Source: Hyphomicrobium denitrificans 1NES1 (GTDB lineage Bacteria > Pseudomonadota > Alphaproteobacteria > Rhizobiales > Hyphomicrobiaceae). Taken from it: DNA of 64,000 nt. Shown piece by piece: positions 26,265 through 34,975 of this stretch. Under the pieces are notes generated by a model. It was given only the letters and a program-made list of their open reading frames with translations, had not been told where the DNA came from and made no database searches. Within the stretch, counting starts at the first letter, position 1, and each line of letters starts with the position of its first letter. The stretch is from positions 806,001 to 870,000 of the forward strand of contig NC_021172.1 in the NCBI RefSeq assembly GCF_000230975.2. The letters are read 5' to 3'. Made by a program: the position numbers and the translations under genes.

Positions 26265-28400
26265 GTGGCGAACGGCGATTTTGGGTGGATAGCAAATTTT
26301 ATATGGGGCATCGCGGACGACGTCCTACGTGACCTGTACGTCCGCGGCAAGTACCGCGACGTCATCCTTCCGATGACGGTCTTGCGGCGACTGGACGCCG
26401 TGCTCGAACCGACCAAGAAGGCCGTGCTCGACATGAACGACAAGCTCGATAAGGCGAAGGTCACCAACAAGGACCAGCCGCTTCGACAGGCCGCCGGGCA
26501 GGCTTTCTACAACACGTCGAAGTTCACGCTGCGGGATCTCAAGAACCGCTCGAGCCAGCAGCAGTTGCGCGCAGACTTCGAGGTGTACCTCGAAGGCTTC
26601 TCGCCGAACGTGCAGGTGATCATCGAGAACTTCGAGTTCCGTAATCAGATTCCGCGGCTCTCGAAGGCGGACGTACTGGGCACACTCATCGAAAAGTTCC
26701 TCGACCCGTCTATCAACTTGGGTCCGAACCCGGTGCTGAATGGCGACGGATCAGTGAAGCATAAGGGCCTCGACAATCATGCGATGGGCACGGTGTTCGA
26801 AGAGCTCGTCCGGCGCTTCAACGAAGAGAACAACGAGGAGGCCGGAGAGCACTGGACACCGCGCGACGGGGTGAAGCTTATGGCCGAGCTCATCTTCCGC
26901 CCGATCGCAGATAAGATCACGTCCGGCACGTATTTGCTCTACGACGGCGCGTGCGGCACTGGCGGCATGCTCACGGTTGCCGAGGAGACCCTGCAGCAGC
27001 TTGCCAAAGAGCATGGCAAGGAAGTTTCCACGCACCTTTACGGACAAGAGATCAATGCCGAGACCTACGCGATCTGCAAAGCCGATCTTCTCGTGAAGGG
27101 CGAGGGCGAGCAGGCGGACAATATCATCGGCGGTCCGGAGTATTCCACGCTGTCGAATGATGCGTTCCGGGCTCGCGAGTTCGACTTCATGTTGTCGAAT
27201 CCCCCCTACGGCAAGAGCTGGAAGAGCGACCTTGAGCGCATGGGCGGGAAAGATGGCTTGAAAGACCCGCGCTTTGTAATCGAACATGACGCTGACAGTG
27301 AGTATTCGCTGGTTACGCGTACCAGCGACGGCCAGATGCTTTTCCTCGCGAACATGCTGTCGAAGATGAAGCATGGGTCCAAGCTCGGGAGCCGGATTGC
27401 CGAGGTTCATAACGGGTCATCGCTCTTCACCGGCGATGCCGGGCAAGGCGAGAGCAACATCCGGCGCTGGATCATCGAGAACGACTGGCTCGAAGCGATT
27501 ATCGCCCTGCCTCTGAACATGTTCTACAACACCGGCATCGCGACCTACATCTGGGTGCTTTCCAACAAGAAGCCGGCGAACCGCAAGGACAAGGTACAGC
27601 TCATCGATGCGACGAGCTGGTACAAGCCCTTGCGCAAGAACCTCGGGAAGAAGAACTGCGAGCTGTCCGAGGACGATATCAAGCGGATTCTCGACACGTT
27701 TCTGGCCTTCGAAGAGACGGCGCAGTCGAAGATTTTCCCGAACAAGGCATTCGGGTACTGGAAGGTGACGGTCGAGCGGCCGCTTCGGCTCGCAGTCGAT
27801 TTGGGTGAGACGAGGCGAAAACATTTTCGGGTTGCGTGCGTCGATGCGGGCGAAGAGCCGATGGCGAACCTCATGGACGCGCTCGCGAAGTCAATCGGTG
27901 TGGGACCGCATACGAATTTCAACGCATTCAAAAAGAAGCTCGAAGGACTCGCAGACGACAAGGGCGTGAAGCTCACGGCGAAGCGTGTGAAGCTGGTGCA
28001 GTCTGAACTCGCACAGCGCGACGAGACAGCTGAGCCAGTGATCAAGAAAATTCATAAGAAGGGCGAAGCCGATCCGTTGCACGGCCTTTGCGACGTCAAG
28101 CTCGATGCCAAGGCTGCCATCGTCGAATACGAGCCGGACACGGAACTACGCGACACTGAACAAGTGTCTCTGCTCGAAGAGGGAGGCATCCAAGCATTCA
28201 TCGAAAGGGAAGTATTGCCGCACGCGAGCGACGCGTGGGTCGACAAGGACGCGACCAAGATCGGGTACGAGATCAGCTTCAATCGGTACTTCTACAAACC
28301 GCAGCCGCTGCGCACGCTCGATGCGATTCGGGCGGATATAGTCGCGCTCGAGAAGGAAACGGACGGACTCCTGGCCGAAATCATTGGAATGAAAAATTGA
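26265..28400 (+). CDS. hsdM: Type I restriction-modification DNA methyltransferase HsdM
   Basis: A 711-residue adenine-N6 methyltransferase subunit. After the N-terminal HsdM domain (IPRLSKADVLGTLIEKFLDP near 130), the S-adenosylmethionine motif YDGACGTGG is at about 226-234 and the catalytic NPPYGKSW at about 312. A long C-terminal helical region contacts HsdS. Together with HsdS it methylates the recognition sequence. GTG at 26265 follows a GGGGGGAACGAGG stretch; earlier in-frame starts exist at 26223 and 26232. It is the first gene of a tight operon with a DUF262 gene, hsdS, hsdR and an ASCH gene. Confidence 0.95.
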   Translation: MANGDFGWIANFIWGIADDVLRDLYVRGKYRDVILPMTVLRRLDAVLEPTKKAVLDMNDKLDKAKVTNKDQPLRQAAGQAFYNTSKFTLRDLKNRSSQQQLRADFEVYLEGFSPNVQVIIENFEFRNQIPRLSKADVLGTLIEKFLDPSINLGPNPVLNGDGSVKHKGLDNHAMGTVFEELVRRFNEENNEEAGEHWTPRDGVKLMAELIFRPIADKITSGTYLLYDGACGTGGMLTVAEETLQQLAKEHGKEVSTHLYGQEINAETYAICKADLLVKGEGEQADNIIGGPEYSTLSNDAFRAREFDFMLSNPPYGKSWKSDLERMGGKDGLKDPRFVIEHDADSEYSLVTRTSDGQMLFLANMLSKMKHGSKLGSRIAEVHNGSSLFTGDAGQGESNIRRWIIENDWLEAIIALPLNMFYNTGIATYIWVLSNKKPANRKDKVQLIDATSWYKPLRKNLGKKNCELSEDDIKRILDTFLAFEETAQSKIFPNKAFGYWKVTVERPLRLAVDLGETRRKHFRVACVDAGEEPMANLMDALAKSIGVGPHTNFNAFKKKLEGLADDKGVKLTAKRVKLVQSELAQRDETAEPVIKKIHKKGEADPLHGLCDVKLDAKAAIVEYEPDTELRDTEQVSLLEEGGIQAFIEREVLPHASDAWVDKDATKIGYEISFNRYFYKPQPLRTLDAIRADIVALEKETDGLLAEIIGMKN

Positions 28401-28403
28401 ACC

Positions 28404-30200
28404 ATGTCGACACAGCGATACACGGTCACACAGCTCCCGATAGAGACGCTTCTCACCTGGGTCAAGTCGGGAGAGATTGCGATTCCCGAGATCCAGCGGC
28501 CCTTCGTCTGGGAGCCGACGAAAGTCCGCAACCTTCTCGACTCGCTCTATAGTGGCTATCCGGTAGGTTATCTGATCGCATGGCGTAATCCGACCGTGCG
28601 GCTCAAGGACGGCACGCCATCTGCCGGCAAGCGCATCCTTATCGACGGACAGCAACGTGTTACGGCTCTCATGGCTTCGCTGCTTGGTCTCGAGGTGCTC
28701 ACTCAAGACTATACGACGACGCGTATTCGCATCGCGTTCCATCCTCTCGAGGAGAAGTTCGAGGTCGCCAACCCTGCTATCGAGAAGAATGCAGCATGGC
28801 TGCCGGATATCGCAGAGCTTTTCTCTCCGAACGCCAAGCTGCTTCAAATCACGAAGGCTTACGCGGCAGCGAACAAGGGCGTCGACGCAGACGAGCTCTT
28901 TAACACGCTCGAGAAGTTAAAAAAGATCATCAACAATCCGGTCGGCGTCATCGAGCTTGCAGAGGATCTCGACATCGATACGGTCACGGAGATCTTCATC
29001 CGCGTCAATTCGGCAGGCAAGTCGCTTAGTCAAGCCGATTTCGCCATGTCGAAGATCGCTGCGAACGAAAGCTACGGCGGCAACGAGTTGCGCAAGGCCA
29101 TCGATTACTTCTGCCACCTTGCGGTGGCGCCGGAGTTTCTCGCCCGCATCGAGAAGGGCGACCCGAAGTTCTCAAGCTCAGATCTCTTTCTGAAGATGCG
29201 TTGGCTCAAGGGTGCGGGCGAGCCGATCTATGATCCGTCCTACACTGACGTGCTGCGCGTAGCCTTCACCTCCGAATTCGTGCGCGGAAAGCTCCAAGAC
29301 CTTGTGGCTCTTCTGTCCGGGCGCAATTTTGAAACCAAACAGTACGAGGATCAGATCGCCGAGCAGTCCTTCGCAGGCCTGAAGCGCGGTATCGAGAATT
29401 TCATCAGTGAGACGCACTTCAAGCGCTTCACGATGATCCTTCAGTCGGCTGGGTTCATCACGCGCGACTTGTTCGTCGGCCGCAACGCCGTTAACTTCGC
29501 ATACATCGCGTACTTAAAGGGGCGCTCCGACAGCGTGGCGCCTGCCGACCTTGAGCGGATCGTCCGACGCTGGTACGCGCTGTCGCTGCTGACGGAGCGA
29601 TACACGACCAGCCCTGAGACGGCTTTCGATCGCGATATCCGCGAGATCTCAAAGCGAGGATTGCTCGATTACGTCAATGGGACGATCGATGCCGAACTGC
29701 CGGACAATTACTGGACGAACCTGCTACCGAATCAACTCGAGACGTCATCGAGTACGAGCCCGTTCTTCTTCGCGTTCCAGGCAGCGCAGGTGAAGCTCGG
29801 CGATAAGGGATTTCTGTCACGCGACATCACCGTGCGCGATCTCCTCCTCAATCGTAGCGACGTCCATCACATCTTCCCACAGGAACATCTCAAGAAGCAG
29901 GGTATGAGTCGAGGGCGCTACAATCAGATCGCGAACTTCGCCATCGCTCAGAGCGAGATCAATATCGCCATCCGTGACAAGGCGCCGGACATCTACTTCG
30001 CGGAACTCGCCAAGCAATGCAACGGCGGGCAGGCGAGGTATGGCGGCATTAGCGATGAGGCTGAATTGCGAGACAATCTCGAGACGCATTGTCTGCCGGA
30101 TGGGATGCTCGACGGCAAAGTGCCCAGCTACGATACCTTCCTCGAGTTTCGGCGCGGTCTCATGGCAAATAAAATCAAGGAATGGTTTCAATCGTTATGA
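28404..30200 (+). CDS. DUF262/DUF1524 protein, GmrSD-like nuclease
   Basis: A 598-residue protein of the GmrSD architecture. The N-terminal DUF262 domain carries [12 protein letters not shown] and the ParB-like nucleotide-hydrolysis motif DGQQR at about 81-85. The C-terminal DUF1524 domain carries the His-Me finger (HNH-like) nuclease motif HHIFPQEHL at about 488-496 with a later asparagine ([15 protein letters not shown]). Known relatives (GmrSD, BrxU) cut DNA with modified cytosines using NTP. It starts three bases after hsdM and overlaps hsdS by ATGA, so it is made with the type I subunits. It may act as a modification-dependent second layer against phages that escape the type I enzyme. 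Confidence 0.9.
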   Translation: MSTQRYTVTQLPIETLLTWVKSGEIAIPEIQRPFVWEPTKVRNLLDSLYSGYPVGYLIAWRNPTVRLKDGTPSAGKRILIDGQQRVTALMASLLGLEVLTQDYTTTRIRIAFHPLEEKFEVANPAIEKNAAWLPDIAELFSPNAKLLQITKAYAAANKGVDADELFNTLEKLKKIINNPVGVIELAEDLDIDTVTEIFIRVNSAGKSLSQADFAMSKIAANESYGGNELRKAIDYFCHLAVAPEFLARIEKGDPKFSSSDLFLKMRWLKGAGEPIYDPSYTDVLRVAFTSEFVRGKLQDLVALLSGRNFETKQYEDQIAEQSFAGLKRGIENFISETHFKRFTMILQSAGFITRDLFVGRNAVNFAYIAYLKGRSDSVAPADLERIVRRWYALSLLTERYTTSPETAFDRDIREISKRGLLDYVNGTIDAELPDNYWTNLLPNQLETSSSTSPFFFAFQAAQVKLGDKGFLSRDITVRDLLLNRSDVHHIFPQEHLKKQGMSRGRYNQIANFAIAQSEINIAIRDKAPDIYFAELAKQCNGGQARYGGISDEAELRDNLETHCLPDGMLDGKVPSYDTFLEFRRGLMANKIKEWFQSL

Positions 30201-31612
30201 TCGAGGATCTCAAACCATATCCGGAGTACAAAGATTCAGGGGTGAAGTGGCTTGGGCCGGTACCTAAGCATTGGGCTCGCTCCAGAATTAAACATTATCT
30301 TCGCGAGACTGAAGAGCGAAGCCGTGATGGCACAGGCCTCCTTCTCTCACTGACCCGATCCAGAGGATTGATACCGCAACGCGAAGCATCGAAGAAGCTA
30401 GCGAGTGCTAGTGATCTCTCAAAATATAAAGTGTGTCATTCGGGGCAACTTGTTATGAACCGAATGCAGGCTTGGTCCGGTATGTTTGCCGTGGCGAAAG
30501 AGACCGGGCTGGTAAGTCCAGACTATAGCGTTTTCCGAAATATTTCGGATGGGGATGTGTTTTACCTAGATCGGCTTTTCAAAACGCCAATGCTGGTCGA
30601 TCAGTTCTCGCAACGATCAAAAGGGATCGGTACAGGTTTTAATCGACTGTATTCACCGGACTTTGGCGCTATAGAGGTTGTGGTTCCGCCGCCGACCGAA
30701 CAAGACGCTATCGTTCGCTTCCTCGATTATGCTGACCGGCAAATCCATCGCTACATCCGCGCGAAAAAGAAGCTCATCGCACTCCTCAACGAACAGAAGC
30801 AGGCCATCATTCATCGCGCGGTTACGCGCGGGCTTGATCCGAATGTAAAGCTAAAGCCGTCGGGGCTCGAGTGGATAGGCGACATGCCCGTGAACTGGAC
30901 GGTACTTAAATTGTCTCAGCTGACATCTCGCATAGGAGATGGACTGCACGGAACGCCGAAGTATGTCGATGCATCGCCGTTTCATTTTATAAACGGGAAC
31001 AACTTAGTCGACGGGTCCATTTCAATAAGGCCGACCACACGATGTGTTGGCGAAGCAGAGTATCTAAATCACAGGGTGGACCTAGATGAAACAACACTGC
31101 TGATGTCCATCAACGGGACTATCGGGAATGTTGCTTGCTATAATTATGAGAAAGTTATTTTGGGAAAAAGCGCGGCCTACATTAAGTGTAACAAGCGCAT
31201 TTTGAGGTCATTTCTGTTTTACTACCTTCAGTCGCCTACCGTGACAGAACATTACAAGCTAGAAGTAACGGGCACTACAATTTTTAACCTGTCGCTCGAT
31301 TCCATACGCGGAACGAAAGTCGCATTACCATCGGTTACAGAGCAGTTGGAGATAGCAAACTTTCTAGATGGGGAAACTCTTAGGTTCAAAAAGGCTGTTT
31401 CGCGAATAAGTCTTGAGATTGAATGCCTATCTGAATACCGCGCTCGCCTCATCGCCGATGTCGTCACCGGCAAGCTCGACGTACGCGAAGCGGCAGCGAA
31501 GCTTCCCGACTTTGCTGTCGAACCTGCTCTTCTGGACGAAGCGGATGATCTGTTGCAGGATGATTCGACGGCTGAGGAAGGCGAACCCGAAGCCGAAGAT
31601 GAAGCCGCATGA
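30197..31612 (+). CDS. hsdS: Type I restriction specificity subunit HsdS
   Basis: A 471-residue specificity subunit with two target-recognition domains, each introduced by a similar sequence ([15 protein letters not shown] and [14 protein letters not shown]) and each followed by a conserved helix ([20 protein letters not shown] and [15 protein letters not shown]). The second domain uses noticeably more A and T than the flanking genes, as is common where recognition domains are exchanged. The start ATG at 30197 overlaps the stop of the DUF262 gene. An acidic tail of about 30 residues ends the protein. Confidence 0.93.
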   Translation: MIEDLKPYPEYKDSGVKWLGPVPKHWARSRIKHYLRETEERSRDGTGLLLSLTRSRGLIPQREASKKLASASDLSKYKVCHSGQLVMNRMQAWSGMFAVAKETGLVSPDYSVFRNISDGDVFYLDRLFKTPMLVDQFSQRSKGIGTGFNRLYSPDFGAIEVVVPPPTEQDAIVRFLDYADRQIHRYIRAKKKLIALLNEQKQAIIHRAVTRGLDPNVKLKPSGLEWIGDMPVNWTVLKLSQLTSRIGDGLHGTPKYVDASPFHFINGNNLVDGSISIRPTTRCVGEAEYLNHRVDLDETTLLMSINGTIGNVACYNYEKVILGKSAAYIKCNKRILRSFLFYYLQSPTVTEHYKLEVTGTTIFNLSLDSIRGTKVALPSVTEQLEIANFLDGETLRFKKAVSRISLEIECLSEYRARLIADVVTGKLDVREAAAKLPDFAVEPALLDEADDLLQDDSTAEEGEPEAEDEAA

Positions 31613-34551
31613 AATCCGATACCAGCGAAAAAGGGCTCGAGACGCTCATCGTCGACCACATGACGTCGACGGGCTGGATTGCCGGAAAGCCTGCTGATTA
31701 CGACCGTGCCTTCGCGATCGACCTTGCGCAGCTGATAGAGTTCGTCCGAGCCACGCAACCCAAGCTGATTGAGGCCCTAGACCTCGAAAATGATGACCCT
31801 ACCCGGCGCTCGTTCCTCAGCCGACTGCAGGGAGAGATTACTAAGCGCGGGGTCATCGACGTCTTACGCAAGGGCGTGAAGCACGGTCAACACCACGTCG
31901 ATCTCTTTTTTGGCACGCCCTCGCCCGGTAACCTGCATGCGACAGAGCGGTATGCCGCTAACCGCTTTATCGTTACCCGCCAGGTACGCTACAGCCAGAA
32001 CGAAGAACAGAACGCGCTCGACGTCTGTCTGTTCATCAACGGTCTGCCGATTGCAACTTTCGAACTCAAGAATAGCCTGACGAAGCAGACCGTCGCGGAT
32101 GCCGTCGAGCAGTATAAACGGGATCGCGATCCGAGAGAATTGCTGTTTCTGTTTGGGCGTTGCATCGCGCATTTTGCGGTTGATGATGCTGAAGTGAGAT
32201 TCTGCCCCGAGCTAAAGGGGAAAGCTTCATGGTTCCTTCCATTCAACAAAGGTTGGAACGATGGAGCCGGAAATCCGCCAAATCCGCACGGCCTCAAGAC
32301 CGACTACCTGTGGAAGGAGACGCTCACCAAGCATGGTCTCACCGAAATCCTGGAGCATTATGCCCAGATCGTCGAAGAGACGAATAAGAAGACCGGCAAG
32401 AAGAAGCGCGTCCAGATCTTTCCGCGATACCATCAGCTCGACGTGGTGCGGAAGCTCCTCGCACACGCTGCCCAGCACGGAGCAGGGAAGCGCTACCTCA
32501 TCGAACACTCTGCTGGTAGTGGGAAGTCGAACTCCATTGCTTGGCTCGCGCACCAGCTCACATCCGTCGAAAAAGATGACAAGCAGGCATTCGACACCAT
32601 CATCGTCGTCACGGACCGCACCATCCTGGACAGCCAGATTCGTGAGACGATCAAGCAATTCGACCATGTGGGGGCTACCGTCGGTGCGGTAACGGAAGGA
32701 TCTAAGCAGCTGCGAGAGTTCATCGAGCAAGGGAAGCGCGTCATCATCTCGACGGTGCAGAAGTTCCCGTTCATTGTCGAGGACATCGGGATAGAGCACC
32801 GCGGACGTTCGTTCGCGATCATCATTGATGAGGCGCACTCGAGCCAGGGCGGCAAGACCTCGGCGGCGCTGAGTACAGCGCTTGCGGAGGCTGGGGCTGA
32901 GGAAGACGATGAGACTATCGAAGATACCATCAACCGCGTGATGGGGGCGAAAAAGCTGTTGCCGAATGCGAGCTACTTCGCATTTACCGCGACGCCGAAG
33001 AACAAGACACTTGAGATCTTCGGCGAGCCTTACCTTGATGGTGGGGAGACGAAGCACTGCCCATTCCACAGCTACACGATGAAGCAGGCAATCGAGGAAG
33101 GCTTCATCCTGGATGTGCTCAAGAACTACACGCCGGTCGACAGCTACTACAAGCTTGTGAAAACCGTGGAGGATGACCCGGAGTACGATACGAAGCGGGC
33201 AAAGAAGAAGCTGCGCCACTACGTCGAGAGCCACAGTCACGCGATCCGGCTTAAGGCCGAGATCATGGTCGACCATTTCCAGGAGCAGGTCATCGGTCTT
33301 AATAAGATCGGCGGGCAGGCGCGGGCAATGGTTGTGACGGGGAGCATCGAACGCGCGATCGACTATTTCCACGCGATCCGCGACTACCTGAAAGAGATCA
33401 AGAGCCCTTACCAAGCCATCGTGGCGTTCTCCGGCGAACCTGAGTATGGCGGGCACAAAGTTACTGAGGCCTCGCTCAACAAATTTCCGTCGAAGGAGAT
33501 CGCTGACAGGATTCAGGAAGACCCGTACCGATTCCTCATCTGCGCAGACAAGTTCCAGACCGGCTACGATGAGCCGCTCTTGCATACCATGTACGTCGAC
33601 AAGCCGCTCTCCGGCGTGAAGGCAGTGCAGACTCTGTCGCGGCTCAACCGTGCGCGGCCGCAAAAGTACGACACGTTTGTGCTCGACTTTCAGAACGACG
33701 TTGACACCATCCAGAAGGCGTTCGCTCCCTACTACCGCACGACAATCCTCTCGCAGGAGACCGACCCAAACAAGCTGCATGATCTGAAGGCGGCCCTGGA
33801 CGGCTTCCAAGTATACTCGCAGGCACAGATCGATGATCTGGTCGCTAAGTATCTCAAGGGCGCGGGACGTGAGCAGCTGGACCCCATCTTGGATGCATGC
33901 GTCGCCACTTACATTGACGAACTTGATGAAGACCAGCAGGTCGAGTTCAAAGGCAAGGCTAAGGCATTCGTGCGCACATACGGCTTCTTGTCAGCCATCC
34001 TCCCATACACGAACGCGGAGTGGGAGAAGCTCTCCATCTTCCTCAACTTCTTGGTGTCGAAGTTGCCTGCACCGAAAGAGGAAGACCTGTCGAAGGGCAT
34101 CCTCGAGGCGATCGACATGGATAGCTATCGCGTCGAGAAGAAGGCCGTCGTCCGCATCCAGTTGCCCGATCAGGACGTGGAGATCGAGCCGGTGCCGACG
34201 GATGCCGGTGGACGAAAATCGGAGCCGGAACTCGATCGCCTCTCGAACATCCTAAATGATTTTAATGAGCAGTTCGGAAATATCGAATGGCAGGACGGCG
34301 ACCGCGTGCGACGGATGATCAGCGAAGAGATCCCTGCAAAGGTCGCCGCTGACAAGGCTTACCAGAACGCGATGCAAAACTCCGACAAGCAGAATGCGAA
34401 GATTGAGCACGAGAAGGCGTTGAAGCGAGTCATGACGGCCGTGCTGAATGACGACACGCAGCTGTTCAGCAAGTTCCAGGACGATCCCAGCTTCCGGAAG
34501 TGGCTGACGGACAAGATGTTTTCAATGACATATGAGAAGGCGGGGGAATAG
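31609..34551 (+). CDS. hsdR: Type I restriction endonuclease subunit HsdR
   Basis: A 980-residue motor/nuclease subunit. The N-terminal nuclease core has FELKN at about 151 (the E-x-K of the PD-(D/E)XK fold), Walker A is in SAGSGKSNS at about 302, the DEAD-box is IIDEAHSSQGG at about 404-414, motif III is FTATP, and motifs V-VI are in TGYDEPLL and QTLSRLNR. It translocates DNA and cuts unmethylated targets. The ATG overlaps the hsdS stop (ATGA). Confidence 0.95.
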   Translation: MKSDTSEKGLETLIVDHMTSTGWIAGKPADYDRAFAIDLAQLIEFVRATQPKLIEALDLENDDPTRRSFLSRLQGEITKRGVIDVLRKGVKHGQHHVDLFFGTPSPGNLHATERYAANRFIVTRQVRYSQNEEQNALDVCLFINGLPIATFELKNSLTKQTVADAVEQYKRDRDPRELLFLFGRCIAHFAVDDAEVRFCPELKGKASWFLPFNKGWNDGAGNPPNPHGLKTDYLWKETLTKHGLTEILEHYAQIVEETNKKTGKKKRVQIFPRYHQLDVVRKLLAHAAQHGAGKRYLIEHSAGSGKSNSIAWLAHQLTSVEKDDKQAFDTIIVVTDRTILDSQIRETIKQFDHVGATVGAVTEGSKQLREFIEQGKRVIISTVQKFPFIVEDIGIEHRGRSFAIIIDEAHSSQGGKTSAALSTALAEAGAEEDDETIEDTINRVMGAKKLLPNASYFAFTATPKNKTLEIFGEPYLDGGETKHCPFHSYTMKQAIEEGFILDVLKNYTPVDSYYKLVKTVEDDPEYDTKRAKKKLRHYVESHSHAIRLKAEIMVDHFQEQVIGLNKIGGQARAMVVTGSIERAIDYFHAIRDYLKEIKSPYQAIVAFSGEPEYGGHKVTEASLNKFPSKEIADRIQEDPYRFLICADKFQTGYDEPLLHTMYVDKPLSGVKAVQTLSRLNRARPQKYDTFVLDFQNDVDTIQKAFAPYYRTTILSQETDPNKLHDLKAALDGFQVYSQAQIDDLVAKYLKGAGREQLDPILDACVATYIDELDEDQQVEFKGKAKAFVRTYGFLSAILPYTNAEWEKLSIFLNFLVSKLPAPKEEDLSKGILEAIDMDSYRVEKKAVVRIQLPDQDVEIEPVPTDAGGRKSEPELDRLSNILNDFNEQFGNIEWQDGDRVRRMISEEIPAKVAADKAYQNAMQNSDKQNAKIEHEKALKRVMTAVLNDDTQLFSKFQDDPSFRKWLTDKMFSMTYEKAGE

Positions 34552-34556
34552 GGGTT

Positions 34557-34832
34557 GTGGGCAATTCCAAATCATCAATCCTTCAACTCAACCTCCACCG
34601 CGAATTCTTCGAAGCGATCGCGAAGGGTACTAAGCATGGGGAGTATCGCGATCGCACCGACTATTGGAAAACGCGGCTCGAAGGCCGCGAGTATGACTTT
34701 ATTCGCTTCCGTAACGGGTATGGCCCCAACGTTCCTGAGATGGACGTGCAGTGGAAGGGAGTCGAGAAGCGGCGGGGTTGCTATGCGATCCGGCTTGGCA
34801 AGATTCTAAGTCTGAAGCGATGGAATGGTTGA
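34557..34832 (+). CDS. ASCH domain protein
   Basis: A 91-residue protein with the ASCH fold pattern: LHREFFEAIAKGTKHGEYRD, a positively charged K-x-x-E-Y-R region, and FIRFRNGYG (a GD-x-V-x-F-equivalent strand). ASCH domains bind RNA or modified nucleosides. GTG at 34557 follows AGGGG. It begins five bases after hsdR, so it belongs to the restriction operon. Confidence 0.75.
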   Translation: MGNSKSSILQLNLHREFFEAIAKGTKHGEYRDRTDYWKTRLEGREYDFIRFRNGYGPNVPEMDVQWKGVEKRRGCYAIRLGKILSLKRWNG

Positions 34833-34975
34833 GGCTACTGCTCGACGCTCACGTGCTCGACACAAGTCCGTTCTGGAATCATCCATCGGCGTTAAAGCAA
34901 TTGCGCTGCTTTAGAAGATCCTTCGAATTGACCCGCGCCGGGTGCTATGAGTGCCTCTTAAGGATCAAGGTAAAT

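Noticed and set aside
32227..33810. 527-residue open frame on the minus strand
   Set aside because: It lies entirely opposite hsdR, whose motifs fix the plus strand as coding; long antisense frames are expected in GC-rich genes.
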